Positions 17,413-26,694 are shown, counted from the stretch's first letter. The stretch is 64,000 nt of DNA from Bacteroidota bacterium (GCA_018222965.1 JAAEZH010000006.1:62001-126000), one strand, 5' to 3'. Notes: generated by a model not told the origin, from the sequence alone. Numbers and translations: made by a program.

Positions 17413-20334
17413 ATGTCGAAACGTCTAGTTAAGGTAGCAAAAGAGTTGAATGTGGGAGTCTCTACCATAGTGGATTTTCTATCCGACAATGGGTTTGAGA
17501 TCGAGAACAAACCAACAGCTAAGGTGACTGATGAAATGGAGTCAGCCCTGCTGAAGGAGTTCCAGAAGGATGTTGCTATCAAGGAAAAGGCCGATCAATT
17601 GATCATTGGCACCCGACCTTCCGCTAAAAAGGAAAATGCCTCGTCGGATGAGGACGAGACTGTTACTACTATTCTAAAGCCGCCAGCCGACGAAAAGCCT
17701 GCTGAGCCGCCGAAGAAGGAAGAGCCTAAGGAAGAGAAAGTTGCCGAAGCTCCAAAAGAAGAGCCTGAAAAGCCTGCTGAAGAACCAGTTGAGGCTAAGG
17801 AGGAGACACCTGAGAAGGAACCTGAAAAGGTTGAGAAAGAAGAGCCTGTTGCAAAGGAGACTCCTGAAGAGAAAGCTCCTGCAAAGAAAGAAGAAGAGTC
17901 CTCCGATTCAGACAAAAAAGAGCCTCTTGTGCAGCTGAAGGTGAAAGGTAAAATTGACCTGGATGCCGATAAAGCAGAGAAGAAGCCGGCCAAGAAAAAG
18001 AAAGCAGAACCTGTAGCGAAGAAGGAAGAGGAGAAAAAAGAAACTGCTCCGGCCGCTAAAGCCGATACCACCAAACCGGCGGCCGAGAAAGAAAAGCCGG
18101 TAGAAAAGCCATCAGAAGAGGCAGCTGAACTCGATGAAGAAACCAAGAAGAAAAAGGGCCTCATCAAAGCCGAAGCTCCAGAGCTTCGCGGTCTGAAAAT
18201 TCTTGGAAAGATTAACATCGAGAAGGATACCAAGAAGAAAAAGAAAAAAGACGAGAAACCTGCCGCTAAAGCAGGTGACGATAAGCCCAAACGCAAACGA
18301 AAACGCCGCAAGGTTTCAGCTCGTCCCGTTTCCGGGAAAGGAGGAGATCGCGGTCGACGCACTACCGGTGGTGGAAGCCGTCGTGGAAAACGACAAGACG
18401 ATCGCGAAACGGTTTCTCAAAAAGAAATCGATGATAAGATCAAGGCTACTATGGCCCGTATGGCGGGCGGTAACAAACGGAAACGCCAAAAACTGCGCCG
18501 GGACAACCGGGAGCGTCTTCGGGAAAAACAGGAGATCCGCGAGCAGGAACAGGTATCAGAAAAGTTGCAGGTTACAGAGTTTATCTCTGTACAGGACCTT
18601 GCCAGCCTGATGAATGTTCCCGTTTCCGATGTGATCACCGCCTGTATGAATCTCGGAGTAATCGTGTCAATCAACCAGCGGCTTGATGCTGAAATCATCG
18701 AACTGGTAACCGAAGAATTCGGTCACGAAATCGAGTTTATTACTGTTCAGGAAGAAGCAGATGAAGATGAAGAAATCGTTGACGATCCGGAAGATCTGCA
18801 GCCGCGCTCTCCAATCGTGACCGTAATGGGACACGTTGACCACGGTAAAACTTCTTTGCTTGACTTTATCCGTAGCGAAAACGTAGCAGGCGGCGAGGCC
18901 GGGGGTATTACCCAGCACATCGGTGCTTACGAAGTACGGGTAGGAGAAGACAACCGCAAAATCACTTTCCTCGATACTCCTGGTCACGAAGCCTTTACGG
19001 CCATGCGTGCTCGGGGTGCGAAAATCACCGATGTTGCTATTATTATTATTGCAGCAGACGATAATATCATGCCTCAAACCAAAGAGGCAATCAGTCACGC
19101 TCAGGCAGCTGGTGTACCCATGGTATTTGCGATCAACAAGATCGATAAACCAGGTGCTCAGCCAGAGCGCATCAAACAAGAACTTGCCAGTATGAACCTC
19201 CTTGTCGAAGACTGGGGTGGTGAATACCAATCACAAGATATTTCTGCTAAAACGGGTGATGGAATTCCCGAACTACTCGAGAAAATCCTCCTCGTTGCAG
19301 ACTTGCTCGAACTTCAGGCCAATCCGGATCGCCAGGCGATCGGTGCGGTACTGGAAGCATCGCTTGACAAAGGACGAGGTTATGTGACCAAAGCTCTCGT
19401 TCAAACAGGTACGCTTGAAATCGGAGATCCGATTGTCGCCGGAGAACACTCCGGTAAAGTGCGGGCCATGTTTAACGAATACGGACAACGGCTGAAAAAA
19501 GCAGGCCCGTCTGTACCGGTTCTTGTTCTTGGTCTGAATGGTGCCCCGCAGGCCGGGGAACGATTCAAAGAAATGGACAATGAGCAGGATGCTCGTCAAC
19601 TGGCTTCTCGCCGGGCACAAATTGCTCGCGAACAGGCTAACCGCGCCAACAAGCGTATCAGTCTGGATGAGATCGGCCGCCGATTGGCACTGGGTACCTT
19701 TAAAGAACTCAACCTCATCGTTAAAGGTGATGTGGATGGTTCTATCGAAGCACTCTCAGACTCGCTCATTAAGCTGTCTGTTGAAACCATTCAGGTGAAT
19801 GTAATCCACAAAGCAGTAGGTCAGATCATCGAATCCGATGTACTCCTGGCTTCTGCCTCCGATGCGATTATCGTTGGTTTCCAGGTGCGACCGTCTCTCG
19901 GAGCTCGGAAATTGGCCGAACGCGAAGGGGTGGAAATCAAAACCTACTCCATTATCTACGAAGCGATCGAAGAAATTCGTTCCGCGATGGAGGGAATGTT
20001 GGAACCAACACGCGAAGAAAAAATTGTTGCCAACCTCAGAGTGCGTGAGACCTACAAGATTAGTAAAGTGGGTACCATTGCCGGTTGTTATGTGGAAGAT
20101 GGAAAAATTGCCCGCAACAACAAGGTGCGCGTTATTCGCGATGGCATCGTAGTATATCCAACCAAGGAAGGCGCCAGTGGCGAACTGTCCTCACTGAAAC
20201 GTTTCAAGGACGACGTGAAAGAAGTGAAGTCCGGAATGGAGTGTGGTGTGTTGGTGAAAAACTTCAACGATATTAAAGTGGATGATACCATCGAAGCTTA
20301 CAAAATCGTGGAAGTACAACAAAAACTTGATTAA
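17413..20334 (+). CDS. infB: Translation initiation factor IF-2
   Basis: 973 residues. The N-terminal IF2N domain ('[20 protein letters not shown]') is followed by a very long charged region (~65-330) rich in Lys, Glu, Pro and Ala, then a second IF2N-like helix and the GTPase domain. G1 is GHVDHGKT at 473-480, G3 is 'DTPGHEAF', G4 is 'NKIDKP'. The translation-factor beta-barrels and the C-terminal fMet-tRNA-binding domain are intact. IF-2 brings initiator tRNA to the 30S subunit and promotes subunit joining. The long K/E/P/A stretch is a disordered linker of the kind seen in Bacteroidota IF-2. A strong terminator follows at 20390-20439. Confidence 0.98.
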   Translation: MSKRLVKVAKELNVGVSTIVDFLSDNGFEIENKPTAKVTDEMESALLKEFQKDVAIKEKADQLIIGTRPSAKKENASSDEDETVTTILKPPADEKPAEPPKKEEPKEEKVAEAPKEEPEKPAEEPVEAKEETPEKEPEKVEKEEPVAKETPEEKAPAKKEEESSDSDKKEPLVQLKVKGKIDLDADKAEKKPAKKKKAEPVAKKEEEKKETAPAAKADTTKPAAEKEKPVEKPSEEAAELDEETKKKKGLIKAEAPELRGLKILGKINIEKDTKKKKKKDEKPAAKAGDDKPKRKRKRRKVSARPVSGKGGDRGRRTTGGGSRRGKRQDDRETVSQKEIDDKIKATMARMAGGNKRKRQKLRRDNRERLREKQEIREQEQVSEKLQVTEFISVQDLASLMNVPVSDVITACMNLGVIVSINQRLDAEIIELVTEEFGHEIEFITVQEEADEDEEIVDDPEDLQPRSPIVTVMGHVDHGKTSLLDFIRSENVAGGEAGGITQHIGAYEVRVGEDNRKITFLDTPGHEAFTAMRARGAKITDVAIIIIAADDNIMPQTKEAISHAQAAGVPMVFAINKIDKPGAQPERIKQELASMNLLVEDWGGEYQSQDISAKTGDGIPELLEKILLVADLLELQANPDRQAIGAVLEASLDKGRGYVTKALVQTGTLEIGDPIVAGEHSGKVRAMFNEYGQRLKKAGPSVPVLVLGLNGAPQAGERFKEMDNEQDARQLASRRAQIAREQANRANKRISLDEIGRRLALGTFKELNLIVKGDVDGSIEALSDSLIKLSVETIQVNVIHKAVGQIIESDVLLASASDAIIVGFQVRPSLGARKLAEREGVEIKTYSIIYEAIEEIRSAMEGMLEPTREEKIVANLRVRETYKISKVGTIAGCYVEDGKIARNNKVRVIRDGIVVYPTKEGASGELSSLKRFKDDVKEVKSGMECGVLVKNFNDIKVDDTIEAYKIVEVQQKLD

Positions 20335-20389
20335 ACTTTCGCGAAAGCGATTGACACATAATTGCTAAGATCGATATGATCTTTACCGA

Positions 20390-20439
20390 AAAACAGCACC
20401 ATGATATGCGAACACTCGCTGTGGTGCTGTTTTCTTTTT
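20390..20439 (+). terminator. Strong rho-independent terminator after infB, overlapping the next gene's start
   Basis: AAAACAGCACCA (20390-20401) and TGGTGCTGTTTT (20422-20433) form a perfect 12-bp stem, followed by CTTTTTT. A second small stem (GCGA/TCGC, 20408-20419) sits in the loop. The hairpin lies 56 nt after the infB stop. The first good ATG of the next gene (20406) is inside its loop. Confidence 0.85.
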
Positions 20440-21617
20440 TCCTACCTGTTTTTCCACGACTGGCTACCTGGATTACCGTCCTTTGGTTCATACTTTGGAT
20501 CGTTGGCAGACAAGGGTATTTTTATTTTTCTGCCTTTCGGCTAAAGCGAATGTACCCCCTGATCGGCTTGTTCCTTATTTATATGCTGGGGATTAGCTGG
20601 TCTGATTTTCAGGCTGTAGGGTGGCGGGAAGTTGAAACAAAGCTTTCTCTCTTTATATTCCCATTGCTTTTTTTTGTGGGGCCGCCCAACCAGGGTACGA
20701 CCTACTTTCCAATGCGAATGTCTTACCTCCTGGGGTGTACAGCGGCAATGGCAATTTGCCTGATAGCCGGTTTGTTTAGCTGGTTTAAGACAGGTGAACC
20801 GGACTTCGGCTACAAGGCACTGGGGGCCCCTCTGGCCTTCCACCCTACCTATTTTGCACTCTATCTAAATTTCGGAATTGTACTGGCTGCTGATATTTGG
20901 CTCAAAGGCAAAGACACTCGATATGGCTACCGCATTTTTATTCTGGTCAGCTTGCTGTTTGTCGTTTTGCTGGCTGCCCGTATGCAGCTTTTGATGCTGC
21001 TCTTTATCGGCTTGCTTGTTTATGTGGTAAAAGCCATTCGCCGGGGAAAAATCTTACGGAGTTTTCTCCAGGCAATGGCTGCCTTGCTTTTACTTGCTGC
21101 ACTGGCATGGATCATTCCAACAACCCGCCATCGCATCCAGCGTACGGTGCAGGAATTTTCCACCTCAGATGCGAGTAGCGGGAATATCCGCAGCGAATTA
21201 TGGCAAGCAGCCATTTCGGCTTGGAAAGAGGCTCCCATAATCGGACACGGAACCGGGAATGCTCAGGCCGTCCTTGTTCAGGAGTATACGGCGATGGGAT
21301 GTAGTGCCTGCCTCGAGAATGACCTGAACGTACACAACCAGTATTTACAAACGGCAGTCGAATTGGGCAGCTTGGGTTTGCTCTATCTGATTGTCGTGCT
21401 TCTATATCCCTGGGCCCTGCCACGTGCCCGACGGCAGTCCGTGTTTATGCTGTTCCTATTGTTATTTGCATTGTCTGTTTCGACCGAAAGCATGCTGGCT
21501 ACCCAGCGTGGGGCCATGTTCTTTGGTTTCTTTTATGCCTTTTTTATGTGGGATTCCAAGTCAAAGCAATTTCCGGGCATGATAAATCCGGGAGAGAGTA
21601 GTATAAAAAAATCGTAA
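20406..21617 (+). CDS. O-antigen ligase / Wzy-like polymerase family membrane protein
   Basis: 403 residues from ATG 20406, or 413 from ATG 20376. There are about ten hydrophobic segments, a large periplasmic loop before the last ones, and the Wzy_C signature in that loop: 'APIIGHGTGNAQAVL' and 'NVHNQYLQTAVELGSLGLL', where the HNxxL-type motif is the conserved site of O-antigen ligases (WaaL) and related O-antigen polymerases. It probably acts on undecaprenyl-linked polysaccharide at the inner membrane. No sugar-pathway genes are nearby. Its start codon lies in the terminator hairpin of infB, so expression may depend on read-through or on a separate promoter. Confidence 0.8.
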   Translation: MRTLAVVLFSFFLPVFPRLATWITVLWFILWIVGRQGYFYFSAFRLKRMYPLIGLFLIYMLGISWSDFQAVGWREVETKLSLFIFPLLFFVGPPNQGTTYFPMRMSYLLGCTAAMAICLIAGLFSWFKTGEPDFGYKALGAPLAFHPTYFALYLNFGIVLAADIWLKGKDTRYGYRIFILVSLLFVVLLAARMQLLMLLFIGLLVYVVKAIRRGKILRSFLQAMAALLLLAALAWIIPTTRHRIQRTVQEFSTSDASSGNIRSELWQAAISAWKEAPIIGHGTGNAQAVLVQEYTAMGCSACLENDLNVHNQYLQTAVELGSLGLLYLIVVLLYPWALPRARRQSVFMLFLLLFALSVSTESMLATQRGAMFFGFFYAFFMWDSKSKQFPGMINPGESSIKKS

Positions 21618-21681
21618 AAATAGTGAGGCCGTCTTAAACCCTTCCGGGAATAAGGGGTCAAAGCTTTCGAAAATCAACTTA

Positions 21682-22257
21682 TTGAGCGCTGGATATGATC
21701 AAATATCAGATGAAGAGATCCTTCAACTGCTGCAAAGCGGAGATGCTTTTGATCGTGGATTTAGCTTGTTGATGGCTAAATACCAGGAACGCTTGTACTG
21801 GCATGTAAGACGAATGGTGATTGAGCACGAAGATGCTAACGATGTCATTCAAAATTGTCTGGTAAAAGTATTTCGATCCATCGGCAGATTTGAACAAAAA
21901 TCCCAGCTCTATACCTGGTTGTACCGGATCGCTACCAATGAGGCCATCACCTTTCTGAAAAAGAAAAAACGACGATCTTCTCATGGTCTGGATGATCCTG
22001 AAAGCCAGGTAGTAAACAAGCTGGAAGCAGATCCCTGGTTTGATGGAGACAGAGCAGAAATGTTATTGCAAAAAGCACTGGCAGAACTGCCCGATAAACA
22101 AAAACAGGTGTTTCTCCTTCGGTATTACGAAGAAATGCCTTACCAGCAGATGTCGGAAGTCCTGGATACTTCCGTGGGAGCCTTAAAAGCTTCCTACCAT
22201 CATGCGGTAAAGAAAGTAGAACAGGTACTCCTTTCGAGTATGGATTCTACAGAATAA
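21682..22257 (+). CDS. ECF-type RNA polymerase sigma factor
   Basis: 191 residues. The only plausible start is TTG 21682, since the next in-frame Met lies inside region 2. Sigma region 2 is clear ('HEDANDVIQNCLVKVFRSI', 'LYTWLYRIATNEAITFLKKKKRR') and region 4 carries the helix-turn-helix ('LPDKQKQVFLLRYYEEMPYQ', 'LDTSVGALKASYHHAVKKV'). ECF factors redirect RNA polymerase to stress or envelope genes and are usually held by an anti-sigma factor. The next gene, 5 bp downstream, encodes a small membrane protein that fits that role, and a Spy-like protein follows, so the three form a likely envelope-stress module. Confidence 0.92.
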   Translation: MSAGYDQISDEEILQLLQSGDAFDRGFSLLMAKYQERLYWHVRRMVIEHEDANDVIQNCLVKVFRSIGRFEQKSQLYTWLYRIATNEAITFLKKKKRRSSHGLDDPESQVVNKLEADPWFDGDRAEMLLQKALAELPDKQKQVFLLRYYEEMPYQQMSEVLDTSVGALKASYHHAVKKVEQVLLSSMDSTE

Positions 22258-22262
22258 TTAGG

Positions 22263-22787
22263 ATGATGAAAAATGAAAAAGAATTGTCGGAAGACATTCT
22301 AAAGGAATTGGAAGGCCTGGCTCCAAATTTGTCCAGGCTAAACAAGGCCGATGATGGATTCCGGGTACCGCCGGCATACTTCCGTGAAATGGAAAGAGAG
22401 CTGGCTGGCAAATTGGGTGTAGGCCAAAAACGGCAGCCCGTGTTTGGCCGCTTTCTGAGCAGTCTTGCAAGGGTATTGGAGCACAGAACAGCTTATCGCC
22501 TTGCGGCTATCGGTCTGGTGGTTGCTGCTGGTGTCTGGCTGCTGTGGCCCGCTGGCTCTACCCGGGATGTAGCTATGGATGAAGTAAGTGTAGAAGAACT
22601 GCACGCTTATATCAGTGATAATTTGGATGATTTTGAAATGGATCTGCTCTACGAACTTGCTTCCTCGGAGGGATCGGAAACAGAGTTGAATATTCCCTCC
22701 GACTTTTCCGAGGGAGAAGAGTTCGATCAGTATTTGGATGAAATGATAGATGACCTCGATCTATCTGATCTCGAGGATCTGTTATAG
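22263..22787 (+). CDS. Small single-pass membrane protein, likely anti-sigma factor
   Basis: 174 residues. A soluble N-terminal part (~1-75) with 'DDGFRVPPAYFREMERELAGKL' precedes one transmembrane segment ('YRLAAIGLVVAAGVWLLW', ~80-97) and a very acidic C-terminal tail rich in Asp, Glu and Leu ('EEFDQYLDEMIDDLDLSDLE'). It is encoded directly after the ECF sigma gene, which in Bacteroidota is the usual place of the cognate anti-sigma factor. No zinc-binding ZAS motif (HxxxCxxC) is present, so it would be a non-canonical anti-sigma. The role is inferred from context. Confidence 0.65.
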   Translation: MMKNEKELSEDILKELEGLAPNLSRLNKADDGFRVPPAYFREMERELAGKLGVGQKRQPVFGRFLSSLARVLEHRTAYRLAAIGLVVAAGVWLLWPAGSTRDVAMDEVSVEELHAYISDNLDDFEMDLLYELASSEGSETELNIPSDFSEGEEFDQYLDEMIDDLDLSDLEDLL

Positions 22788-22879
22788 ATGTTGTTTAGTA
22801 ATGCCTGCTGAGATCCCGAGATTTCCAGGAGCCAGTGAGCTGTTTTTAAACAATGTCATAATGAAAATTAGGAGATAGG

Positions 22880-23329
22880 ATGAAATTAAATGCCATTTTG
22901 GTTGCCGGGCTCCTTGTGTGCCTAAACGTAGCAGCTATTGCCCAACCGGAAGACGGAGATGAGCGCGTTCGCGCCATGCATGTTGCTTTTATTACAGACC
23001 GCCTGCGATTAAGTCCGGAGGAGTCTCAGGCTTTTTGGCCGGTTTACAACGAGTATCGCGAAAAAGAAAAGACAATCCGCGAATCTTACCGTCCGGATGC
23101 AAATCTGGCTAACCTGAGCGAACAGGAAGCAGATGCCCTGATCAACGATCAATTTGAAAAGGATCAGGAATTGTTGGACCTGCGCAAAGCGTATTACAAA
23201 CGTTTATTGACCCATGTTCCTGCCAAAAAACTGGCTGTGTTGCAAAAAGCAGAAAGAGAGTTTAAAGAGAAGCTGATCGAAGAAATCAGACGGCGAAGAC
23301 AACAGCGACAAGGCAACAAAAGAAACTAA
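22880..23329 (+). CDS. Spy/CpxP-like periplasmic protein
   Basis: 149 residues. A signal peptide (MKLNAILVAGLLVCLNVAAIA) minus ends leads into an all-helical, charged protein: 'ITDRLRLSPEESQAFWPVYN' resembles the LTxxQ-type helix of Spy/CpxP proteins, and a coiled, basic C-terminus ends in 'RRRRQQRQGNKRN'. Proteins of this fold bind unfolded proteins or metals in the periplasm and feed back on envelope-stress sensors. It lies 92 bp after the likely anti-sigma gene and before a clear terminator, which suggests it is the last gene of the sigma module. The role is by fold and position. Confidence 0.7.
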   Translation: MKLNAILVAGLLVCLNVAAIAQPEDGDERVRAMHVAFITDRLRLSPEESQAFWPVYNEYREKEKTIRESYRPDANLANLSEQEADALINDQFEKDQELLDLRKAYYKRLLTHVPAKKLAVLQKAEREFKEKLIEEIRRRRQQRQGNKRN

Positions 23330-23363
23330 AAACTTTCAGCATCGCTGAATAGGGTGATTATCT

Positions 23364-23401
23364 GGCGGATTTCCGAAAATTTCGGGGAACCGCCTTTTTT
23401 T
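23364..23401 (+). terminator. Rho-independent terminator after the Spy-like gene
   Basis: GGCGG (23364-23368) and CCGCC (23390-23394) close a stem that contains TTCC/GGAA, followed by a run of seven T. It lies ~35 nt after the stop codon of the Spy-like gene. Confidence 0.85.
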
Positions 23402-23416
23402 ATTCCAAATTAGAAA

Positions 23417-23447
23417 GGAGCTGTACAACTTGTGCAGCCCCTTTTTT
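23417..23447 (+). terminator. Second terminator-like hairpin
   Basis: GGAGCTGTACAA pairs with TTGTGCAGCCCC (imperfect, 23417-23441), followed by six T. It is 16 nt beyond the first terminator on the same strand, and may be a back-up terminator. Confidence 0.6.
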
Positions 23448-23505
23448 ATGTTGTCTCAACAGGACGTATATTGAGGGGAGAAGTGTCGGAAAGTGGGGTG
23501 GTGAC

Positions 23506-23580
23506 AAAAAAAAGAGGCAGCGCTAACAAGCACTACCTCAGCCCTAACCAAATAAAACCAAATTATTCTTTAGTGTTTCG
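23506..23580 (-). ncRNA. Candidate small RNA, about 75 nt, with its own promoter and terminator
   Basis: On the minus strand a GAGGTAGTGC ... GCGCTGCCTC hairpin (plus coordinates 23514-23539) is followed by an eight-T run (23506-23513), a textbook intrinsic terminator. No minus-strand gene precedes it. About 40 nt upstream of the hairpin, TATCTTTG (23587-23594) matches the -7 consensus exactly, with ATTG (23615-23618) as a partial -33 box 20 nt further. The predicted RNA of ~75 nt starts near 23580. No match to a named RNA family is claimed. Confidence 0.45.
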
Positions 23581-23586
23581 ATAAGT

Positions 23587-23618
23587 CAAAGATAAGTACT
23601 TAATGTAAATTGTACAAT
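23587..23618 (-). promoter_or_regulatory. Minus-strand promoter candidate for the small RNA
   Basis: Reading on the minus strand: ATTG (23618-23615), 20 nt spacer, TATCTTTG (23594-23587). The -7 box is exact and the -33 box is partial (TTG). Confidence 0.5.
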
Positions 23619-23823
23619 TACTTTTTGGGATTTTTTTAAAAAAAGTGTTCCTACATGGATTTATAAACCATTGAAAATGACTGGTTTTAGAATTTTTCGC
23701 GGCAATTAGAGTTGTCCTGAAATTAAATTTCGCAAATCATGCTTATTCAAAATTTTATAATAAATCCTATGGGTAACTTTTTTGTCTGTTTTTTTGAAGA
23801 ATCGTAAAATTATTTTCTGAACT

Positions 23824-25233
23824 ATGAGATATTCCTACTCTTTCCGGCCAATTCGGACGCTTTTCCTATGTCTTAGTGCGTTTTTTACACTTACTGTGTC
23901 GGCTCAAACGGATGAAGATGCCTTCTTTATTCGCTCTGTTTACGACCAGGCGTTGAGCCACGGACAAGCCTACCCCTGGTTGTATCATCTGTCAACAGAT
24001 ATTGGGGGGCGGCTTGCAGGATCGCCGGAAGCTTCGGCAGCCGTTGACTATACCCGGCAAATGCTCGACACCATGGGGCTTGATTCGGTTTATCTACAGG
24101 CCTGTGAAGTGCCTCGCTGGGTGCGCGGTGAGAAAGAGGTCGTGCGAGTGGCAACCTCCGCAATGGGTTCATACGACCTGAATGCCGTTGCATTAGGCAA
24201 TTCAGTAGGTACGGGGATAGACGGTGTTTCAGCCCCCGTTGTAGAAGTGAAAAATTTTGATGAACTGGATGCACTGGGGAATCAGGGGAAAGTGAAAGGC
24301 AAAATTGTTTTCTTCAACCGACCCATGGACCCCAACCAGATAAACACATTTGCTGCTTATGGCGGGGCGGTGGATCAGCGGGTATATGGAGCTTCAAAAG
24401 CTGCTAAACATGGAGCCCTGGCTGTTGTCGTCAGGTCGATGACCAACAAACGGGACGACGTGCCCCATACCGGTACTTTAGCCTATGAAGAGGGCGTCAG
24501 GAAAATCGCGGCGGTGGCTATCAGTACCAATGATTCCGACCAGTTGAGTCGCTTGCTGCGTTTGGGGGAAGTACGGGTGTATGTGCGTACGACCTGCCAG
24601 ATGTTGTCGCCGGTAACCTCTTACAACGTTATTGGAGAAATTCGCGGAAGCGAATACCCGGATGAGATTATCCTGGTAGGAGGGCACCTGGATTCCTGGG
24701 ATATTGGACACGGAGCCCACGACGACGGGGCCGGTTGTGTACAGGCTATGGATGTACTGCAATTGCTCAGTGCCCTCGACTATAAACCCAAAAGAACCTT
24801 ACGTTGTGTATTGTTTATGAACGAAGAAAATGGTCTGGCCGGTGGTAGAGCCTACTGGGCCGCTTCCAATGAAGCGGAAGAATTCCATATGGCTGCAATC
24901 GAATCAGATCGCGGCGGATTTACCCCGCGCGGGTTTACGGTCGACGGGCACGAAGAGATTTTCAAGCCAAAATACAGACAGGTCACAGAATGGTTACCTT
25001 TGCTGGAACCATACGGACTGAGCTTTTCAACCGGAGGCTCGGGTGCAGATATATCCGGATTGAAAGATCAAAAGGGCTTGTTATTCGGCTTTAAGCCGGA
25101 TTCCCAGCGCTATTTTGACTTTCACCATACGGCCGAAGATACCATTGATGCTGTAAATCGCCGCGAACTGCACCTGGGGTCAGCAGCTATGACCAGTCTG
25201 GTATATTTGTTGGATAAATACGGATTAGAATAA
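23824..25233 (+). CDS. M28 family metallopeptidase, secreted
   Basis: 469 residues. A signal peptide ('LFLCLSAFFTLTVSAQ') is followed by a PA-like insert (~130-240) and the M28 catalytic domain. The two-zinc site is complete: 'GGHLDSWDIGHGAHDDGAG' (His and bridging Asp), 'MNEENGLAGG' (catalytic Glu-Glu), 'ESDRGG' (Asp) and 'FHHTAEDT' (last His). The layout is that of carboxypeptidase Q / aminopeptidase-like M28 enzymes that digest peptides outside the cytoplasm. There is no T9SS tail, so the protein is probably periplasmic. hpt starts 3 bp downstream, which suggests joint transcription of genes with unrelated roles. Confidence 0.93.
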   Translation: MRYSYSFRPIRTLFLCLSAFFTLTVSAQTDEDAFFIRSVYDQALSHGQAYPWLYHLSTDIGGRLAGSPEASAAVDYTRQMLDTMGLDSVYLQACEVPRWVRGEKEVVRVATSAMGSYDLNAVALGNSVGTGIDGVSAPVVEVKNFDELDALGNQGKVKGKIVFFNRPMDPNQINTFAAYGGAVDQRVYGASKAAKHGALAVVVRSMTNKRDDVPHTGTLAYEEGVRKIAAVAISTNDSDQLSRLLRLGEVRVYVRTTCQMLSPVTSYNVIGEIRGSEYPDEIILVGGHLDSWDIGHGAHDDGAGCVQAMDVLQLLSALDYKPKRTLRCVLFMNEENGLAGGRAYWAASNEAEEFHMAAIESDRGGFTPRGFTVDGHEEIFKPKYRQVTEWLPLLEPYGLSFSTGGSGADISGLKDQKGLLFGFKPDSQRYFDFHHTAEDTIDAVNRRELHLGSAAMTSLVYLLDKYGLE

Positions 25234-25236
25234 TTT

Positions 25237-25779
25237 ATGGCAGACCTCATTCAGCTACACGATCTCCAATTTCAACCATTTATTTCTGCTGAGCAGATTG
25301 CCCGGCGGATCGCAGAACTGGGACAATCACTCAGCAAAGATTTGGAAGGAAAGAATCCGCTCTTTATTGCCGTCCTGAATGGAGCCTACGTCTTTACGGC
25401 TGATCTGTTGCGTGCCTTCGAGGGTAATTGTGACGTGAGTTTTGTGAAGCTGGCTTCATATCAGGGAGTAAGCTCAACAGGAAAAATTAACACGCTTATC
25501 GGCCTGAATAACGAACTTAAGGGGCGGCATGTCGTTTTGGTGGAAGACATAGTAGATTCAGGGCTGACCATGAAAAACCTTCGGATACAGGTCCTTGAAA
25601 AAGCACCTGCATCAGTTACCATTGTCAGTTTGCTGGTTAAACCCGAAGAACTGCAAGTGCCGCTGGATCTGCCTTATGTCGGCTTTGAAATTCCGCCGCT
25701 TTTTGTAGTAGGATATGGTATGGACTACAACGAGCACGGACGAAATCTGCCGGATATCTGGCAACTTAAACCATCCTAA
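25237..25779 (+). CDS. hpt: Hypoxanthine phosphoribosyltransferase
   Basis: 180 residues, the usual length. The PRPP-binding signature is 'VVLVEDIVDSGLTM', and 'LNGAYVFTADLLR' plus 'VGYGMDYNEHGRNLPDIW' are typical of bacterial Hpt. It salvages hypoxanthine (and guanine) to IMP/GMP with PRPP in the cytoplasm. It sits 3 bp after the M28 peptidase and its stop is directly followed by the start of the inositol monophosphatase gene, so it is the middle gene of a tight three-gene unit. Confidence 0.96.
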   Translation: MADLIQLHDLQFQPFISAEQIARRIAELGQSLSKDLEGKNPLFIAVLNGAYVFTADLLRAFEGNCDVSFVKLASYQGVSSTGKINTLIGLNNELKGRHVVLVEDIVDSGLTMKNLRIQVLEKAPASVTIVSLLVKPEELQVPLDLPYVGFEIPPLFVVGYGMDYNEHGRNLPDIWQLKPS

Positions 25780-26592
25780 ATGGAAGCTTCAACCTTAGAA
25801 GATTATTGCATGCAGACCCGCGAAGCAGTAGCGCTGGCTGCCACCTTTATTCGGGAAAAATTTGGTGAGGTCGAAGAAGAAGACATTGAGCATAAAGGCT
25901 TACATGATTTGGTGAGTTTTGTGGATACAACCGCAGAAGAGATGCTCGTTGAAAACCTCGCCCCCATAATTCCTGATGCCGGTTTTTTGACGGAGGAGGG
26001 AATGGTTTCCATGGTTGTTTCTGATTATCGATGGATTATTGATCCACTGGATGGCACAACCAACTTTCTGCACGGGCTTCCGTGCTTTTCGGTTAGTGTT
26101 GCTCTTGAATACAAGGGAGAGTACCTCCTCGGGGTGGTCCACGAAATCAACCAGAATGAATGTTTCTACGCCTGGAAAGGTGGTGGAGCCTGGATGAACG
26201 AGAATAAAATCGAACCGGCGGCAACTTCCGATCCGCACCATAGCTTAATTGCAACAGGTTTTCCTTATCACGACTATAGTCGAATGGCTCCCTATCTGAA
26301 AGTACTGGAAGCTTTCATGCGAAAAACCAGAGGCTTGCGTCGCTTTGGCTCGGCAGCAGTTGACCTGGCCTATGTGGCCTGTGGTCGTTTCGACGGGTTT
26401 TTTGAATATCGCCTGAATCCCTGGGACATTGCAGCGGGTGCTTTTATCGTGCAGGAAGCTGGTGGAGTAGTTACAGATTTCTCAGGTGGAGAGACCTACA
26501 AAAACGGAAACGAAATACTGGCCGCGAGTAAGGGAATGTACTCTGAGATGCTGGATACCATTCAGCAGGCATTCAAGGAATTAGAGTCATAA
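25780..26592 (+). CDS. Inositol monophosphatase family protein (SuhB-like)
   Basis: 270 residues, the usual length. The metal-binding signatures are present: 'GFLTEEGM' (first Glu), 'WIIDPLDGTTNFLHGLPCFS' (motif DPxDGTxNF) and 'NPWDIAAGAFIVQEAGG' (motif WDxAAG). The enzyme removes phosphate from inositol-1-phosphate or related sugar phosphates in a Mg-dependent reaction; in bacteria some members act in rRNA processing (SuhB). The substrate cannot be told from sequence. It follows hpt without a gap. Confidence 0.94.
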   Translation: MEASTLEDYCMQTREAVALAATFIREKFGEVEEEDIEHKGLHDLVSFVDTTAEEMLVENLAPIIPDAGFLTEEGMVSMVVSDYRWIIDPLDGTTNFLHGLPCFSVSVALEYKGEYLLGVVHEINQNECFYAWKGGGAWMNENKIEPAATSDPHHSLIATGFPYHDYSRMAPYLKVLEAFMRKTRGLRRFGSAAVDLAYVACGRFDGFFEYRLNPWDIAAGAFIVQEAGGVVTDFSGGETYKNGNEILAASKGMYSEMLDTIQQAFKELES

Positions 26593-26694
26593 AGGGTAAA
26601 TTTAAGCCACGTATCGCCGAAAGTTGTTCGTTTATCGAACTTGTTAGACGGAGCTTCTGTAATTTACTACATTGCCAACGAAAATGGATGTCTA

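Larger units (their letters stand above)
23448..23823. other. Long AT-rich intergenic region containing a candidate sRNA
   Basis: No ORF of any quality lies here. The minus strand holds a promoter-like pair and a terminator (listed separately). The plus strand from 23620 to 23820 is very AT-rich and probably holds the promoter of the M28 peptidase; TAACTTTT at ~23767 is one base off the -7 box, but no -33 partner is evident. Confidence 0.5.

Noticed and set aside
17595-18362. Long minus-strand ORF rich in Ser and Phe within infB
   Set aside because: It is the shadow of the Lys/Glu-rich linker of IF-2 read backwards (AAG/GAA codons give CTT/TTC). Its composition is not that of a real protein and infB is certain.
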